Assembly: GCF_015706575.1 (NCBI RefSeq)
Contig: NW_024037053.1
Location: 1,984,001-2,048,000 of the forward strand
From: Patiria miniata
Taxonomy: Eukaryota; Echinodermata; Asteroidea; Valvatida; Asterinidae
DNA length: 64,000 nt
Direction: 5' to 3'
The notes under the pieces were generated by a model. It was not told where the DNA came from, did no database searches, and worked only from the letters and a program-made list of their open reading frames with translations. Below, piece after piece: positions 11,801-20,600 of this stretch (the stretch's first letter is position 1; the number at the start of each line of letters is the position of its first letter). A program made the position numbers and the translations under genes.

Positions 11801-12346
11801 TGCTATCAACAACAGGTGCCGAATCCCTATTTCTGGGTGAACTAGTACGCGTTGGAGGTGGTACGTGGTCTTCATCACTCAAGCCAGAAGATAGCGAACT
11901 GTTACGTAGGTGCAGGATGCCCCCAGTAGCGTTTTTGTGCAGTAAGTCCCAATAGCAAGGGCTGTCAGCGCCAGCCGACATGGCTCTCATGTGTCGCGGT
12001 CTAAAGGTACCTTAACATAAATGGATTTTGACAAACTATAGCTTGTTGGATAGCGGATGAATAGGCCAACAAGCTGACAAATCGGCAAGGCTTCAAACTT
12101 GAAACTTTTGGAGTGAGCCCAAGACGTAGATACATGATGCCCCCAGTTTCGTTTTTGTGCAGTAAGTCCAATAGCAAGGGCTGTCAGCGCCAGCCGACAT
12201 GGCTCTCATGTGTCGCGGTCTAAAGGTACCTGAACATAGATGGATTTGGACATACTATAGCTTGTTGGATAGCGGATGAATAGGCCAACAAGCTGACAAA
12301 TCGGCAAGGCTTCAGACTTGAAACTTTTGGAGTGAGCCCCAGACGT
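8885..12346 (-). mobile_element. Near-intact CR1/jockey-group LINE with 5' monomers
   Basis: The minus-strand element runs from the monomer boundary at 12346 to a short GATGAT-type 3' tail at 8885-8898. At the 5' end are two 219-bp monomers (about 11930-12346), followed by one long frame. Monomeric 5' ends of this kind resemble those of some mammalian L1 families, where monomers carry the promoter. No ORF1 is visible in the 356 bp before the frame. Confidence 0.87.
8955..11990 (-). CDS. LINE endonuclease/reverse transcriptase, intact 1011-codon frame
   Basis: This polyprotein performs target-primed reverse transcription. Residues ~87-310 are an APE-type endonuclease, with TES around E120, GDFN at 225-228, SNILDLVLTN at 273-282 and GLGDHD at 295-300 (catalytic Asp/His). 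Residues ~520-830 are reverse transcriptase, with DFTKAFD at 660-666 (motif A), GVPQGTVLGPLL (motif B) and LFADDC at 745-750 (motif C, D748/D749). A C-terminal region ends in SFFPRTIRDWNRLP. There is no RNase H domain, which fits CR1/L2-like groups. The start ATG at 11990 lies inside a 5' monomer, so the monomer supplies the first ~28 residues. No stop or frameshift interrupts it, suggesting recent insertion and possible activity. Confidence 0.93.
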   Translation of the reverse strand: MRAMSAGADSPCYWDLLHKNATGGILHLRNSSLSSGLSDEDHVPPPTRTSSPRNRDSAPVVDSTEKTEQRNNQPRLPKVKLTGKCNVKILTINAEGLSNKVAPFHALIDEHNADIVCVTESKVDCDISSQELFPAHFNVYRKDRKRGGGGVITAVKSNLVSTHCPEMDTDCEIIWVCIHLQDAKPLYVGNFYRAPSKLVEYWNRLEESLGKVYQKNTMPFVVLTGDFNCSEIDWLTEPPAPGDHHGNHLLTICDEFHLTQLTKEPTRVTATTSNILDLVLTNLPTKLQECVVRPGLGDHDVVVTSVVSKPKLLKKPRRKVFLANKGNFDQMREDMRQFKEQYFAKDPTQCTVADNYNRLKQTLLKSRDEDIPSKTSRPSNSLPWVTKNIRKLIKKRDKLHKKAKKSQLPADWENFREARRSVKKIIKKAESDYVKNSIDDLESDQRPFWKYIRSKRVDSSTIPTLKKGDQLLISDSEKADALSDHFNSVFTIERDNVIPFTSSKYPAMDDIIIRSDGVLKLLKNLNISKAAGPDEMTARMLKETAEETAPVLASLFQQSLDAGTLPDDWLLANVTALFKKGSRASPENYRPISLTAIMCKLLEHILHSQISKHFDKHNILSPLQHGFRKGHSCVTQLIQVVNDWMEGIDNTQQTDAAILDFTKAFDCVPHERLKSKLHYYGIRENTLNWISMFLTQRQQRVIINGETSKWHPVISGVPQGTVLGPLLFLTYINDITDTIQCNIRLFADDCILYTTVASDEDCDKLQKDLDHVCQWASKWQMTFNPKKCNTMSVGLKRSKIHHNYTMLGETLEQVQEHTYLGVTISDNLSWEPNYRRTVSKANKILGLLQRNIHQCSIETKAKAYKALVRPHLEYAAAVTDPYQAKYIQMLDKVQRRAARFVVNDYRRKSSVTKMIQDLEWESLAERRQNARLSQFYLIHKGASPVTSNKLQLRDNNHSSRHFTADAYNIIVSRTDKYKNSFFPRTIRDWNRLPIDITTRPTLVNFKAALTN

Positions 12347-12347
12347 A

Positions 12348-12455
12348 TGCAGAAACTCTTTTGGAAGTCAGAGGAGCACCAATCCATACTCAGGCACTTG
12401 ATATGTTGAAGATTTGGGCAAAAACCATCGATTTTGTGAGAAATAAATTAATGTA
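12348..12455 (+). repeat. Fragment of the 1.8-2.3 kb dispersed repeat
   Basis: The sequence after the LINE (gcagaaactcttttggaag, then caccatcgattttgtgagaaat-like text) matches about 1962-2062. The matching other half is not found beyond 8240, so it is not a simple flank of the LINE insertion. Confidence 0.75.
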
Positions 12456-13256
12456 AATAAACCATGTAATTTTTATTCATCTATAGAAATTGCCCTGTGG
12501 AGACGTATACAATCTTTTGTTCCCTATTGTGTGCATGTCTCCAGAGGGCACGGCGTATCAGATCTGCCAATGATGAGTTTCCCCTCCATCCCAACTGCAA
12601 CAGTAATGGTTAGCACATAAACGATTTCTAGGGGTCTAAAATGGAAGCTCCTTTCCTCAAACATAATACAAGAAAAACAATCATTTTACAGACACCTCAA
12701 GTATCCTTATTACCAGTAGCACAGTTTATTTCTAAAAAATACATTTTTGTCCATCCGAATACTTTTCTGATTTTATACAAATACAGTTTCACTAATAATC
12801 CTCTGAGTGGAAACAATTTAGGTGCTAGTGAAAAATTATACATTAATTTCATAAATACAACGTGAATGCATAAATTATTCGTGATAATCACTTTCTTATT
12901 ACCCATAAATAGAAGATGAAGTCGAAGACACATGACTTGCAATATCCAATCAGCAACGCTTACAAAATTTAAAGGCATGATAATGACCTCCGACACTACA
13001 AATCGTGACTGGCTCATTATTGGCTCCGTGTACAAGTACCCCCTCAACGGCAAGAAAGAGAGAGTTGGGGGAGACCATCGTGGAGATCAATGGGAGAGAT
13101 TCGAACACATCGTCGACGATGCTCACACGCTGCTATGGCCTTGCGCACTGAGAAATACACGCGCGAACCAGTACGCACGTGCGTCCCGTCGTGTCCCGCC
13201 CACGGGGCTCTCAAAAGTGGTCCAAAAACGCCCTCTGTTGTTGGCGCACCTAGCCC
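12456..13256. other. Intergenic stretch, short inverted-repeat partner
   Basis: The segment 12485-12565 (ccctgtggagacgtataca...gtgccctctgg type) is the reverse complement of 19790-19870. It is therefore one copy of a small dispersed element. From 13050 to 13256 the DNA is more GC-rich with open frames on both strands, but nothing was recognised. Confidence 0.5.
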
Positions 13257-13265
13257 ATACAAAAA

Positions 13266-13656
13266 TTCACTCGTACCCCCGCCCTGCAAACAGGACGCTG
13301 GGATACTCTGATGAGCTTCACAGAATCTTGTGAAGGAAGTGGCCTATGACCTATGTATAAAGCATCTGGCTGCAGCTGTTCAAGGCCGCAGTTAGACAAT
13401 GTGCGCAAATGCTATCCGAAAACTTCCTATAGAAATGCGCACATTCCATACCGGATGTGATTCTGTTTCATTGCGGACCATGTGGACAAAATTGTGAGCG
13501 TCGCATGATGCAATCCGACCGTTCGTGACCTTGCACTTGCAGAGTCATGACCTTGATGACGCGCAGGTCACTGGTCACGCAAAATCCAACCAATCAGAGT
13601 GTGAATTCATCAGAGTATCCCAGCGTCCTGTTTGCAGGGCGGGGGGTACGAGCGAA
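13266..13656. mobile_element. MITE with ~55-bp inverted ends and 9-bp target duplication
   Basis: The left end TTCACTCGTACCCCC, then gccctgcaaacaggacgctg, is mirrored by the right end ...gcagggcggggggtacgagcgaa. It is flanked by ATACAAAAA at 13257-13265 and 13657-13665. A 9-bp duplication with long inverted ends suggests a Mutator-like element; 8 bp (hAT) is possible if one A belongs to the element. A second copy lies at 36350-36891. Confidence 0.88.
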
Positions 13657-13665
13657 ATACAAAAA

Positions 13666-14354
13666 TATGCAAAATGGAAAGGAATGTGCATATCTGCTTA
13701 TGAAAATATAACAACTATTACTTTCATAATCTTGTATGCTAAAGTCATTTTCAGTACATTGGGTCATCTCCAGAAAAACGGAATACATTGCATACTATAA
13801 AATGTACATGCCTCGACAACTATAAACTGGCAAAAACTAGAGTACTTGATCGATGCTACATATTTAGGCTAGTAAAAGAAATGTCATCTCGTAGTGACTG
13901 TTATATTTTACACATGAAAAAAAAAAACCTATGAAATCACGTAAGGAATGCATTTGCATAAAATAGTAAAATTGACCGAATGTTTAAGTTTACGATTAAA
14001 AATACTGGATCACCTTAAAACACACAAATGTGAAGATTTTGAGTTTTCAATTGCACAAAATTAAAGAGAATAACAAAGTTTTTTAATTTACAATTAGAAG
14101 TTCGGTGCTTCACCGAGGTATTAAAATATAACCCCATAATTCGCCCCTCTATTTTAATTGCCACTATCCCCACCCCTTAACCACACCCTAAACTCCTCCC
14201 CTATTAACAAGACACACAACAGTTCGGCATGATCACACATTATAAAGACATTGTAAGGCACAGAGACATTTTGTGACAGTAGAATTAACATTCCTACAAA
14301 ATATATACACAAACACTTAAGATTAAGATGCATCTTGAGATAACGTCTTTTACA
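13666..14354. other. Intergenic AT-rich stretch, nothing recognised
   Basis: There are only short open frames and A/T runs. A run of 'ccacacccta / ccccttaacc' words at 14160-14205 resembles element ends but no partner was found. Confidence 0.5.
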
Positions 14355-14768
14355 TTAACCCCAACCTTCCCAAATCCTCCGAAATCCTCTTTGCAAAATG
14401 CAGGATTTTGCAGGATTGGGGCTACATGGCAAAAGTGTGTTGCTGATTTCGGAAGATGCACTGTGTCACGGTCTTGGGCCGGACCTTGTGTTGTTTATGC
14501 TCAGCCGTGCATAAATTTAGGCCTAGATTATACTTGAAATCCTCCGCACTGCTCCAGGATGTCACTGGCTCTGCCTCAACATGCTGACAGTGATTGCTGG
14601 AGGATTTTGCAGGATTGAGGCAGTGGTCACCCCTCCAAGGACCACATTTAAGAAATAACGGAAGATTTTGCAGGATTGAGGCTGTATGCAATTTTACATG
14701 GAGGCAGTTGGAGGATTTTGCAGGATTAAGATTGCATCCTGGCAAAAATGCCTTGGGAGTTAGGTTAA
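14355..14768. mobile_element. TTAA-flanked element with CCCYAACC ends (copy A)
   Basis: It starts TTAACCCCAACC and ends TTAGGTTAA. The interior repeats 'gaggattttgcaggattga' words several times. It matches 27597-27992 over most of its length, sharing 'ctccaggatgtcactggctc' and 'gcataaatttaggcct'. TTAA targets and CCY ends fit piggyBac-like MITEs. Confidence 0.78.
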
Positions 14769-14780
14769 TAATTCAAATAT

Positions 14781-15165
14781 TTAAAGGCATGTAGGATCAT
14801 TTGCATTTATCCAAGGGGTAACCTATCCAATTATTATCAAAAAAAGCTTACTTGGATTCAAGATTGTACTGGTACTAAACACCCCGTGAATTGATTCCGT
14901 CTGGCTTGCTGTCATTTAGAAGAAATTGAGAAATGTAGGTGATTTCCAACGATCAGTCAATTGACTTTAATTTTAATATTAAAGAGTGCTACGGACAAAA
15001 TCGTGTGTCGTGATCAAAAGGTTGTGCATGATTTTTCACTGTTTTCTTGGAAAGTGTATCATCCACTGAGCTGAAACTTCAACAGGTTAGGTTTCGAACA
15101 GGTTAGATTTTCAGTAGTGTTATGATTGAAAAAAATGGATGAAAAGCAAATGATCCTCAATGTAT
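14781..15165 (+). mobile_element. TTAAAGG-type foldback element, copy 1 of 3
   Basis: It begins TTAAAGGCATGTAGGATCATTTGC and ends near gcaaatgatcctcaatg. It shares 'gatcaaaaggttgtgcatg' and 'gagctgaaacttcaacagg' with 42711-43120, and in reverse with 58938-59342. A fragment of the same family lies at about 21833-21895. Confidence 0.72.
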
Positions 15166-15350
15166 ATACAATGTACATTCATGTCTTTAAACAGTACAAG
15201 TTTATAAGTGTCAAGTACGAGTACGCACAGTCAATAAAACGTATCTCCTGAATAACTACGATTAACACAAGTATCGTGATAAAAAAACATCCCAAATTGG
15301 ACTGAATTACATAATTGGATCAAATGCACAAAACAAAACCTGGTATGTAA

Positions 15351-15528
15351 AGCCCGGTTCATACTTAATGCGAATGCGGAAGCGAATTTGACGTCATGAA
15401 ACATTCGCTGCAAAATTCGCCCGAGTTGAAATATGTTCAACTTTTGCGAATTTGTAGTGTGAATACTTGCTATGACGTCACAACTTGGCGTTCGCTTTTT
15501 ACTTTCGCACGGAGTATGAACCGGGCTC
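15351..15528. mobile_element. Small MITE with AGCCCGGTTCATACT ends
   Basis: AGCCCGGTTCATACT at 15351 is mirrored by agtatgaaccgggct ending at about 15527. The arms contain matching 'gaatgcggaagcgaa'/'ttcgctttttactttcgca' and gacgtca words. It is a non-autonomous foldback element. Confidence 0.78.
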
Positions 15529-16293
15529 CACACAGTTCACCACTTTTCTTTCAATGGACTGAATACAAAAAAAAATACACATGAAAATATTAATTTCCAG
15601 CCATTTGGTGCTAGACCTGTGACTGGACCTTTAATAATGGTGGGACTGGTATTCTGAACCAAAGAAAAAAGATAAATAAAACAATTTTTTGAATTTTATA
15701 TTGTATATACTTTTTTTTGATAACACTGCAATTGACTATTTGAATATTTTGTCGAAGGACAAGAAAGAACAAACAAGCTGGATTCCATGGTAACGCACAC
15801 TGGCACATTTTTTTTAAAGCAACCTTCAATTATCATTTTCTTTTGAACGATACAATTTTAGGCGGAATAATTTGAGTATTTGGTACCATCCCTATTTTAA
15901 ATTTGAGCAAGTTTTTTTTTCTTCACAATATCGGTAGGTCCGTTTCCGGGTTATTACTAATGTTCCGACCTGTCTTTAAGAGATCCTTTCTTGTAAAAAC
16001 AAACAAAAACCGAAGAAAAAAAATACACTGTAAAAACACTTCCAAACTGATCCCTTTGCAGAGAATAAGAGTTGACTCACAATTATAAATATACAAACAA
16101 TTTCACATTGGTGGATCGTAAGACTCTTGATGTCTTGCACTCGCAGGAAAAAAAAATTAAAAAATTAACACCTTTTCGCATCTGTACCTAAAACAAATAA
16201 GACAAAAAAATGTTTAAACACCCACGAAATGAATATCATCTCAGCTGAATTAATGCTTAAGGAATTTTTTTTTGCCCTGCAATGGCAGACCTT
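15529..16293. other. Intergenic AT-rich stretch, nothing recognised
   Basis: Poly-A and poly-T runs and chance frames only. 'gccatttggtgctag' at 15601 recurs at 52050 and may be the edge of a dispersed repeat. Confidence 0.5.
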
Positions 16294-17383
16294 TTAACCC
16301 TACCCCTGCTACAGAAAGCAACAAAGGTAAAAAGTTGTTGCATTCTGTTGCATTTAGCAGGCAACTCGAGTCCCTGTGCTTTGTTGCATCTTGTTGCATT
16401 TAGCAGGGTAACTGCTCATAGTACCAAGGCAATACAACAGAATCTACTGTTTCAGTTTGTTGCATTTAGCAGGGTAACTGCTCGGTGCCAAGGCTGGTAT
16501 GCACTGGGTTCACTGCACAATGCAACAGAATCCACTGTTGCATTTGGTTGCATTTAGCAGGGTAACTAATCATAGTGCCAAGGCAATGCCACAGAAGCCA
16601 CCGTTGCATTTGGTTGCATTTAGCGGGGTAACTGATCATAGTGCCAAGGCCATGCAACAGAATCCCCTGTTGCATTTGGTTGCATTTAGCAGGGTAACTG
16701 ATCATAGTGCCAAGGCCATGCAACAGAATCCCCTGTTGCATTTGGTTGCATTTAGCAGGGTAACTGATCATAGTGCCAAGGCAATACAACAGAATCCACT
16801 GTTGCATTTGGTTGCATTTAGCAGGGTAACTGATCATAGTGCCAAGGCAATGCAACAGAATCCACTGTTGCGTTTGGTTGCATTTAGCAGGGTAACTGAT
16901 CATAGTGCCAAGGCCAAACAACAGAATCCACTGTTGCGTTTGGTTGCATTTAGCAGGGTAACTGATCATAGTGCCAAGGCAATACAACAGAATCCACTGT
17001 TGCATTTGGTTGCATTTAGCAGGGTAACTGATCATAGTGCCACGGCAATGCAACAGAATCCACTGTTGCATTTGGTTGCATTTAGCAGGGTAACTGATCA
17101 TAGTGCCACGGCAATGCAACAGAATCCACTGTTGCGTTTGGTTGCATTTAGCAGGGTAACTGATCATAGTGCCAAGGCAATGCAACAAAATCCACCGTTG
17201 CATTTGGTTGCATTTAGCAGGGTAACTGCTCGGTGCCAAGTCTGGTATGTACTGGGTTCACTGCACAATGCAACACAATCCGCTGTAGCAGTTTGTTGCA
17301 TTGCATGGTTCTCACTTCAGTTGTGTTGGATATTGTTGCACTTAGCAGGGCACCTGAAGAAAACCGGATGGGGTTAGGGTTAA
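16294..17383. mobile_element. TTAA-flanked element (copy B) enclosing a 66-bp minisatellite
   Basis: Outer ends are TTAACCCTACCCC (16294) and GGGGTTAGGGTTAA (17383). The interior is mostly the tandem array described separately. The shared ends group it with copies A, C, D and E. Confidence 0.8.
16481..17240. repeat. 66-bp tandem array, about 11 units
   Basis: The phrase catagtgccaaggcaatgca recurs every 66 bp from 16571 through 17165, with edge units at about 16481 and 17231. Each unit includes gttgcatttagcagggtaac and an internal dyad (caacagaatc...tgttg). Since 66 is divisible by 3 and the unit lacks stops in some frames, long open frames arise on both strands (257 and 292 codons). They have 22-residue repeats and are artefacts. 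Confidence 0.93.
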
Positions 17384-17538
17384 GTGCTATGGAGGGATAC
17401 TTGTACGCATTGGTGCGCACCACATCAAAACAGTTTGGTCCCCATTCAACTTCAAGTAAACATGCAAACCAGCTCTACGCTAACTCTCAACGTACCTTCC
17501 CTCAGAGTTTGTGATGTTGTAAGAAAAACTTGCGGTGT

Positions 17539-17687
17539 TCATAGCCGGCCGGCTTTGACATCTCCCATCATGCCCCAGAGGTCGTAGACGAAATCCTCGC
17601 TTTCTAGGTCCCCGAGCTCCTCCAACACGGACGTCATGAAGCCCGGGAAGTCTGAGTTTCCCTTGAACAGCCCCACCAGCGTCTCAG
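17539..17687 (-). CDS. GIPC: GIPC coding exon 5 (GH2 end and stop)
   Basis: The acceptor tttcag precedes 17687. It ends GDVKAGRL and TGA (17541-17539). The minisatellite element B starts about 155 bp beyond the stop, so it probably lies in or just past the 3' UTR. Confidence 0.95.
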
Positions 17688-20600
17688 CTGAAACAGTCAA
17701 AAGAAGGCCAAATGTGAAAGTTGGGGCTAAATGTACACAGAAGTGCGGTTACAGAAAGCGGAAATGAAAAGCCGCACATGTGTCAGTCTATATATTTAGG
17801 GTCCAAAGTGTGACATTTTTCCTGTCCCTGTAATATCGGAACCTTGGTGCTTTGTAATGTGCCATTCAAGTATCATCAAAAACGACTTCAAACAAATTTT
17901 GTTTTGTTGGGTAGGTAGTTTGCTATTCATACTCACTCTTGGAGGATGACTGCTTAAAGAGTGCATCAGAATTATACAATCATAGATGTCAGATGTAACA
18001 GAAACAGGAAATACAGTAGACCCCGAAGTTATAGAATAACCTACATGTATATCACGTTAGCAGGAATACACACAGAAGTATGTAAATCAATGCAAATTAA
18101 TGACCAAGCGCCATGCATTGTTTGATCAAGCAAAATTTTTGAAAAAATCGCTCTGGTTTCTACGCACAGCGGTTTATTGTTCTATCTCGCGGTAATGTTC
18201 ACGTACCCTAAAATACCTAACCACACAAATACACGTATGCATGCAGACAATGCATCGGGTATTTGTTTTGCTATATACATTTGCAATTTTCTGCAAGTTT
18301 ATGCCTTTCGTATCACCCCTTAGCCAGTTAAATCCGATAATATTCAACTATGACCATTTTCTATTGGAGCTTGTTGTTTTTGAGCAGCAAACAAAGATTT
18401 TGTTGGGAATTTGTTAGATATTTTGTAGGATAACAATGGATTCAGTGAGATTATCTTTTTTTTACCCTAACCACCCCAACCCTTCAGAATCCAACTGCAT
18501 GTTTTGTTGGAATCTGTTGGAGTGAGTACTGCACTAGTAAACTGATTATGCTTTACATGGGGTCAGGCATACCACCATAATCAGAGTCCAACAGTTTGGG
18601 AGTAGAGTTACCATTTTGGATTTTTGCAAGAGTGAGGAAGGATCCTTATAAATCACTCAAGGGGTTAGGGTTAAGTTATATTTGTTTTCACTACTTTTCT
18701 GGGATAAGATAGCTACTGTAAAAATCACTGACTATCCCATTCACTACTGCCCGTACAGATAGTGTTTTCAGTGTCTACATTTTTATGGCTATAAATACAA
18801 TAAATTGAGTCCATTGTGTTTGTAGTCTCTAGCACAATTGACCTTTGGAAGGCAAACACAAAGTACAAGTGCACTCAAATAGTTCAAGATCAACGGGGAA
18901 ATAAATACAGCGCATTATCAGTGAAAACACACTCCGCACCATTTTGTTTAGGATCACTTGTAAAATTGTGCTCAGTATTAAAAGCAACACAGGGGCGCTT
19001 CATTTCCAAACGACCTTCGGAAACAAACAATTGAAAATAATTTTCAACAACTCACAGAAGGTCACAAAGGACATCAAATTTCCCACTTGAACAAACATGT
19101 ACTTTGTGCAAACTCCGATGTCATTTTCACTGCATAAGACCAGAACGCCATTCTGGGGTTTGCATCTTCATCCTATTTTTGAAGTGCATTTTTTAACCAT
19201 TTAAAAAGTCTAGCTGTAAAGGCAATATACAACATTTGCAAACATCCAAAAACAAAACTACTAAATCATTATGAAATACCTTACTTGACTGTAAGTGAAT
19301 AATAGTCTTAAGCATCCTGTGAAATCATGGCACCTGGTGTCCTGTCATTTTTTTAATAAAAGTGGAATTTTGTCTTTTTCAAATACTGCTCCCAACTTTA
19401 ATATAGCCTAAACTTTAGTTAGTCTACATTTTATTTACAATCGGTTACACAACAACGAAGGGGTGCAAGCCAGCTAGTCTGGTTCCCTGACCTGACGTCT
19501 ATAAATTGCTCCATTTCGTCTGAAGTAGGGTCAGGGAACCAGACTACAAGAGCAGCATTTTGTTTCTTGGTTTTTCCAGCATCTTTGAACACAAAAATTT
19601 AAACAGGTCAGTGTAACAATATTTGCTTAAAAAATGCTAACCCCCATATATGTCCATTTCTGAAAATTGTACAGCAAAAGCAAATGTTGTATATTGCCTT
19701 TAAGCGCTAGGGTTGCCAACTAATAAGCATGTTGGGAACAATTGAACAATATACACATGTATTAGACATACATGTACATGATCTGATACACCGTGCCCTC
19801 TGGAGACATGCACACAATAGGGAACAAAAGATTTTATACGTCTCCACAGGGCAAATTCTATAGATGAATACGTCTCCACAAGGTTTTCAGGAAATAGATA
19901 TATGGATTTTACTCAAAAACTAGGAATTTCCAAGGTGGGTTGATCTGTCGCAAATGGAAGAGTTTTAAAAAAGGGATTAAAAGTCCGAATTTCAGCCAAG
20001 GAAATTAATTCTGGTTAAAATAAGAGTATTTTGAAACTGTACTTTCAAACTCGAAAACTTTAGTACACGAGAACAAAGAAATGTCTCCACAAGGATACAA
20101 ATTTCAGTATGTATGTTCACACACAAAAATCTAGAAAAAAAATCTGAAAATTTTTTAGAATTATAAACATACCGAGTGTTTCGTCTCTGATACCGAAGAA
20201 GCTCTCGAGCATATCGTCGCACTTTGCTATTGCATTTGTCTCAAATTTGTCGGGCTAGAAGGGGAAAAAAAATAAGAAATGAATACAAAAACTTACTAAA
20301 ACAGGAAACAGTAAACATTTAGAAGAGCTGTATAAAAGTAATGATAGCATGTAAGATTCTAATGCTTGTGTACGCACTGTCTTGCGTAAAGTAAGGCACA
20401 GTGAATTTATAAACGTATGAGCTTCAAATGTCTGAGTATGCATGGACAAATTGAATTTTCTGGAATACACAAACTACTACGTGTCCAAAAAAACATGTCC
20501 TACTTTTGATCCTAAATAATTCTTTTGTTTTATGGAATTAAACCAAAATTGTCATGACAACTTTAACCCTAACCCCCTAGGCCCTTGTTGCTTACAACCA

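Larger units (their letters stand above)
17688..20172 (-). other. GIPC intron 4
   Basis: It contains TTAA element C (18461-18674), a ttaaaggcaatatac-type foldback element (19217-19703) and the partner of the 12.5-kb small repeat (19790-19870). No coding exon was seen in it. Confidence 0.6.

Noticed and set aside
12932-13333. 133-codon plus-strand frame
   Set aside because: It runs into the inverted end of a MITE and has no recognisable domain.
16466-17377. Long repeat-protein genes on both strands
   Set aside because: Both frames exist only because a stop-free 66-bp unit is repeated. The 22-residue repeats are low complexity and the array sits inside a TTAA element.
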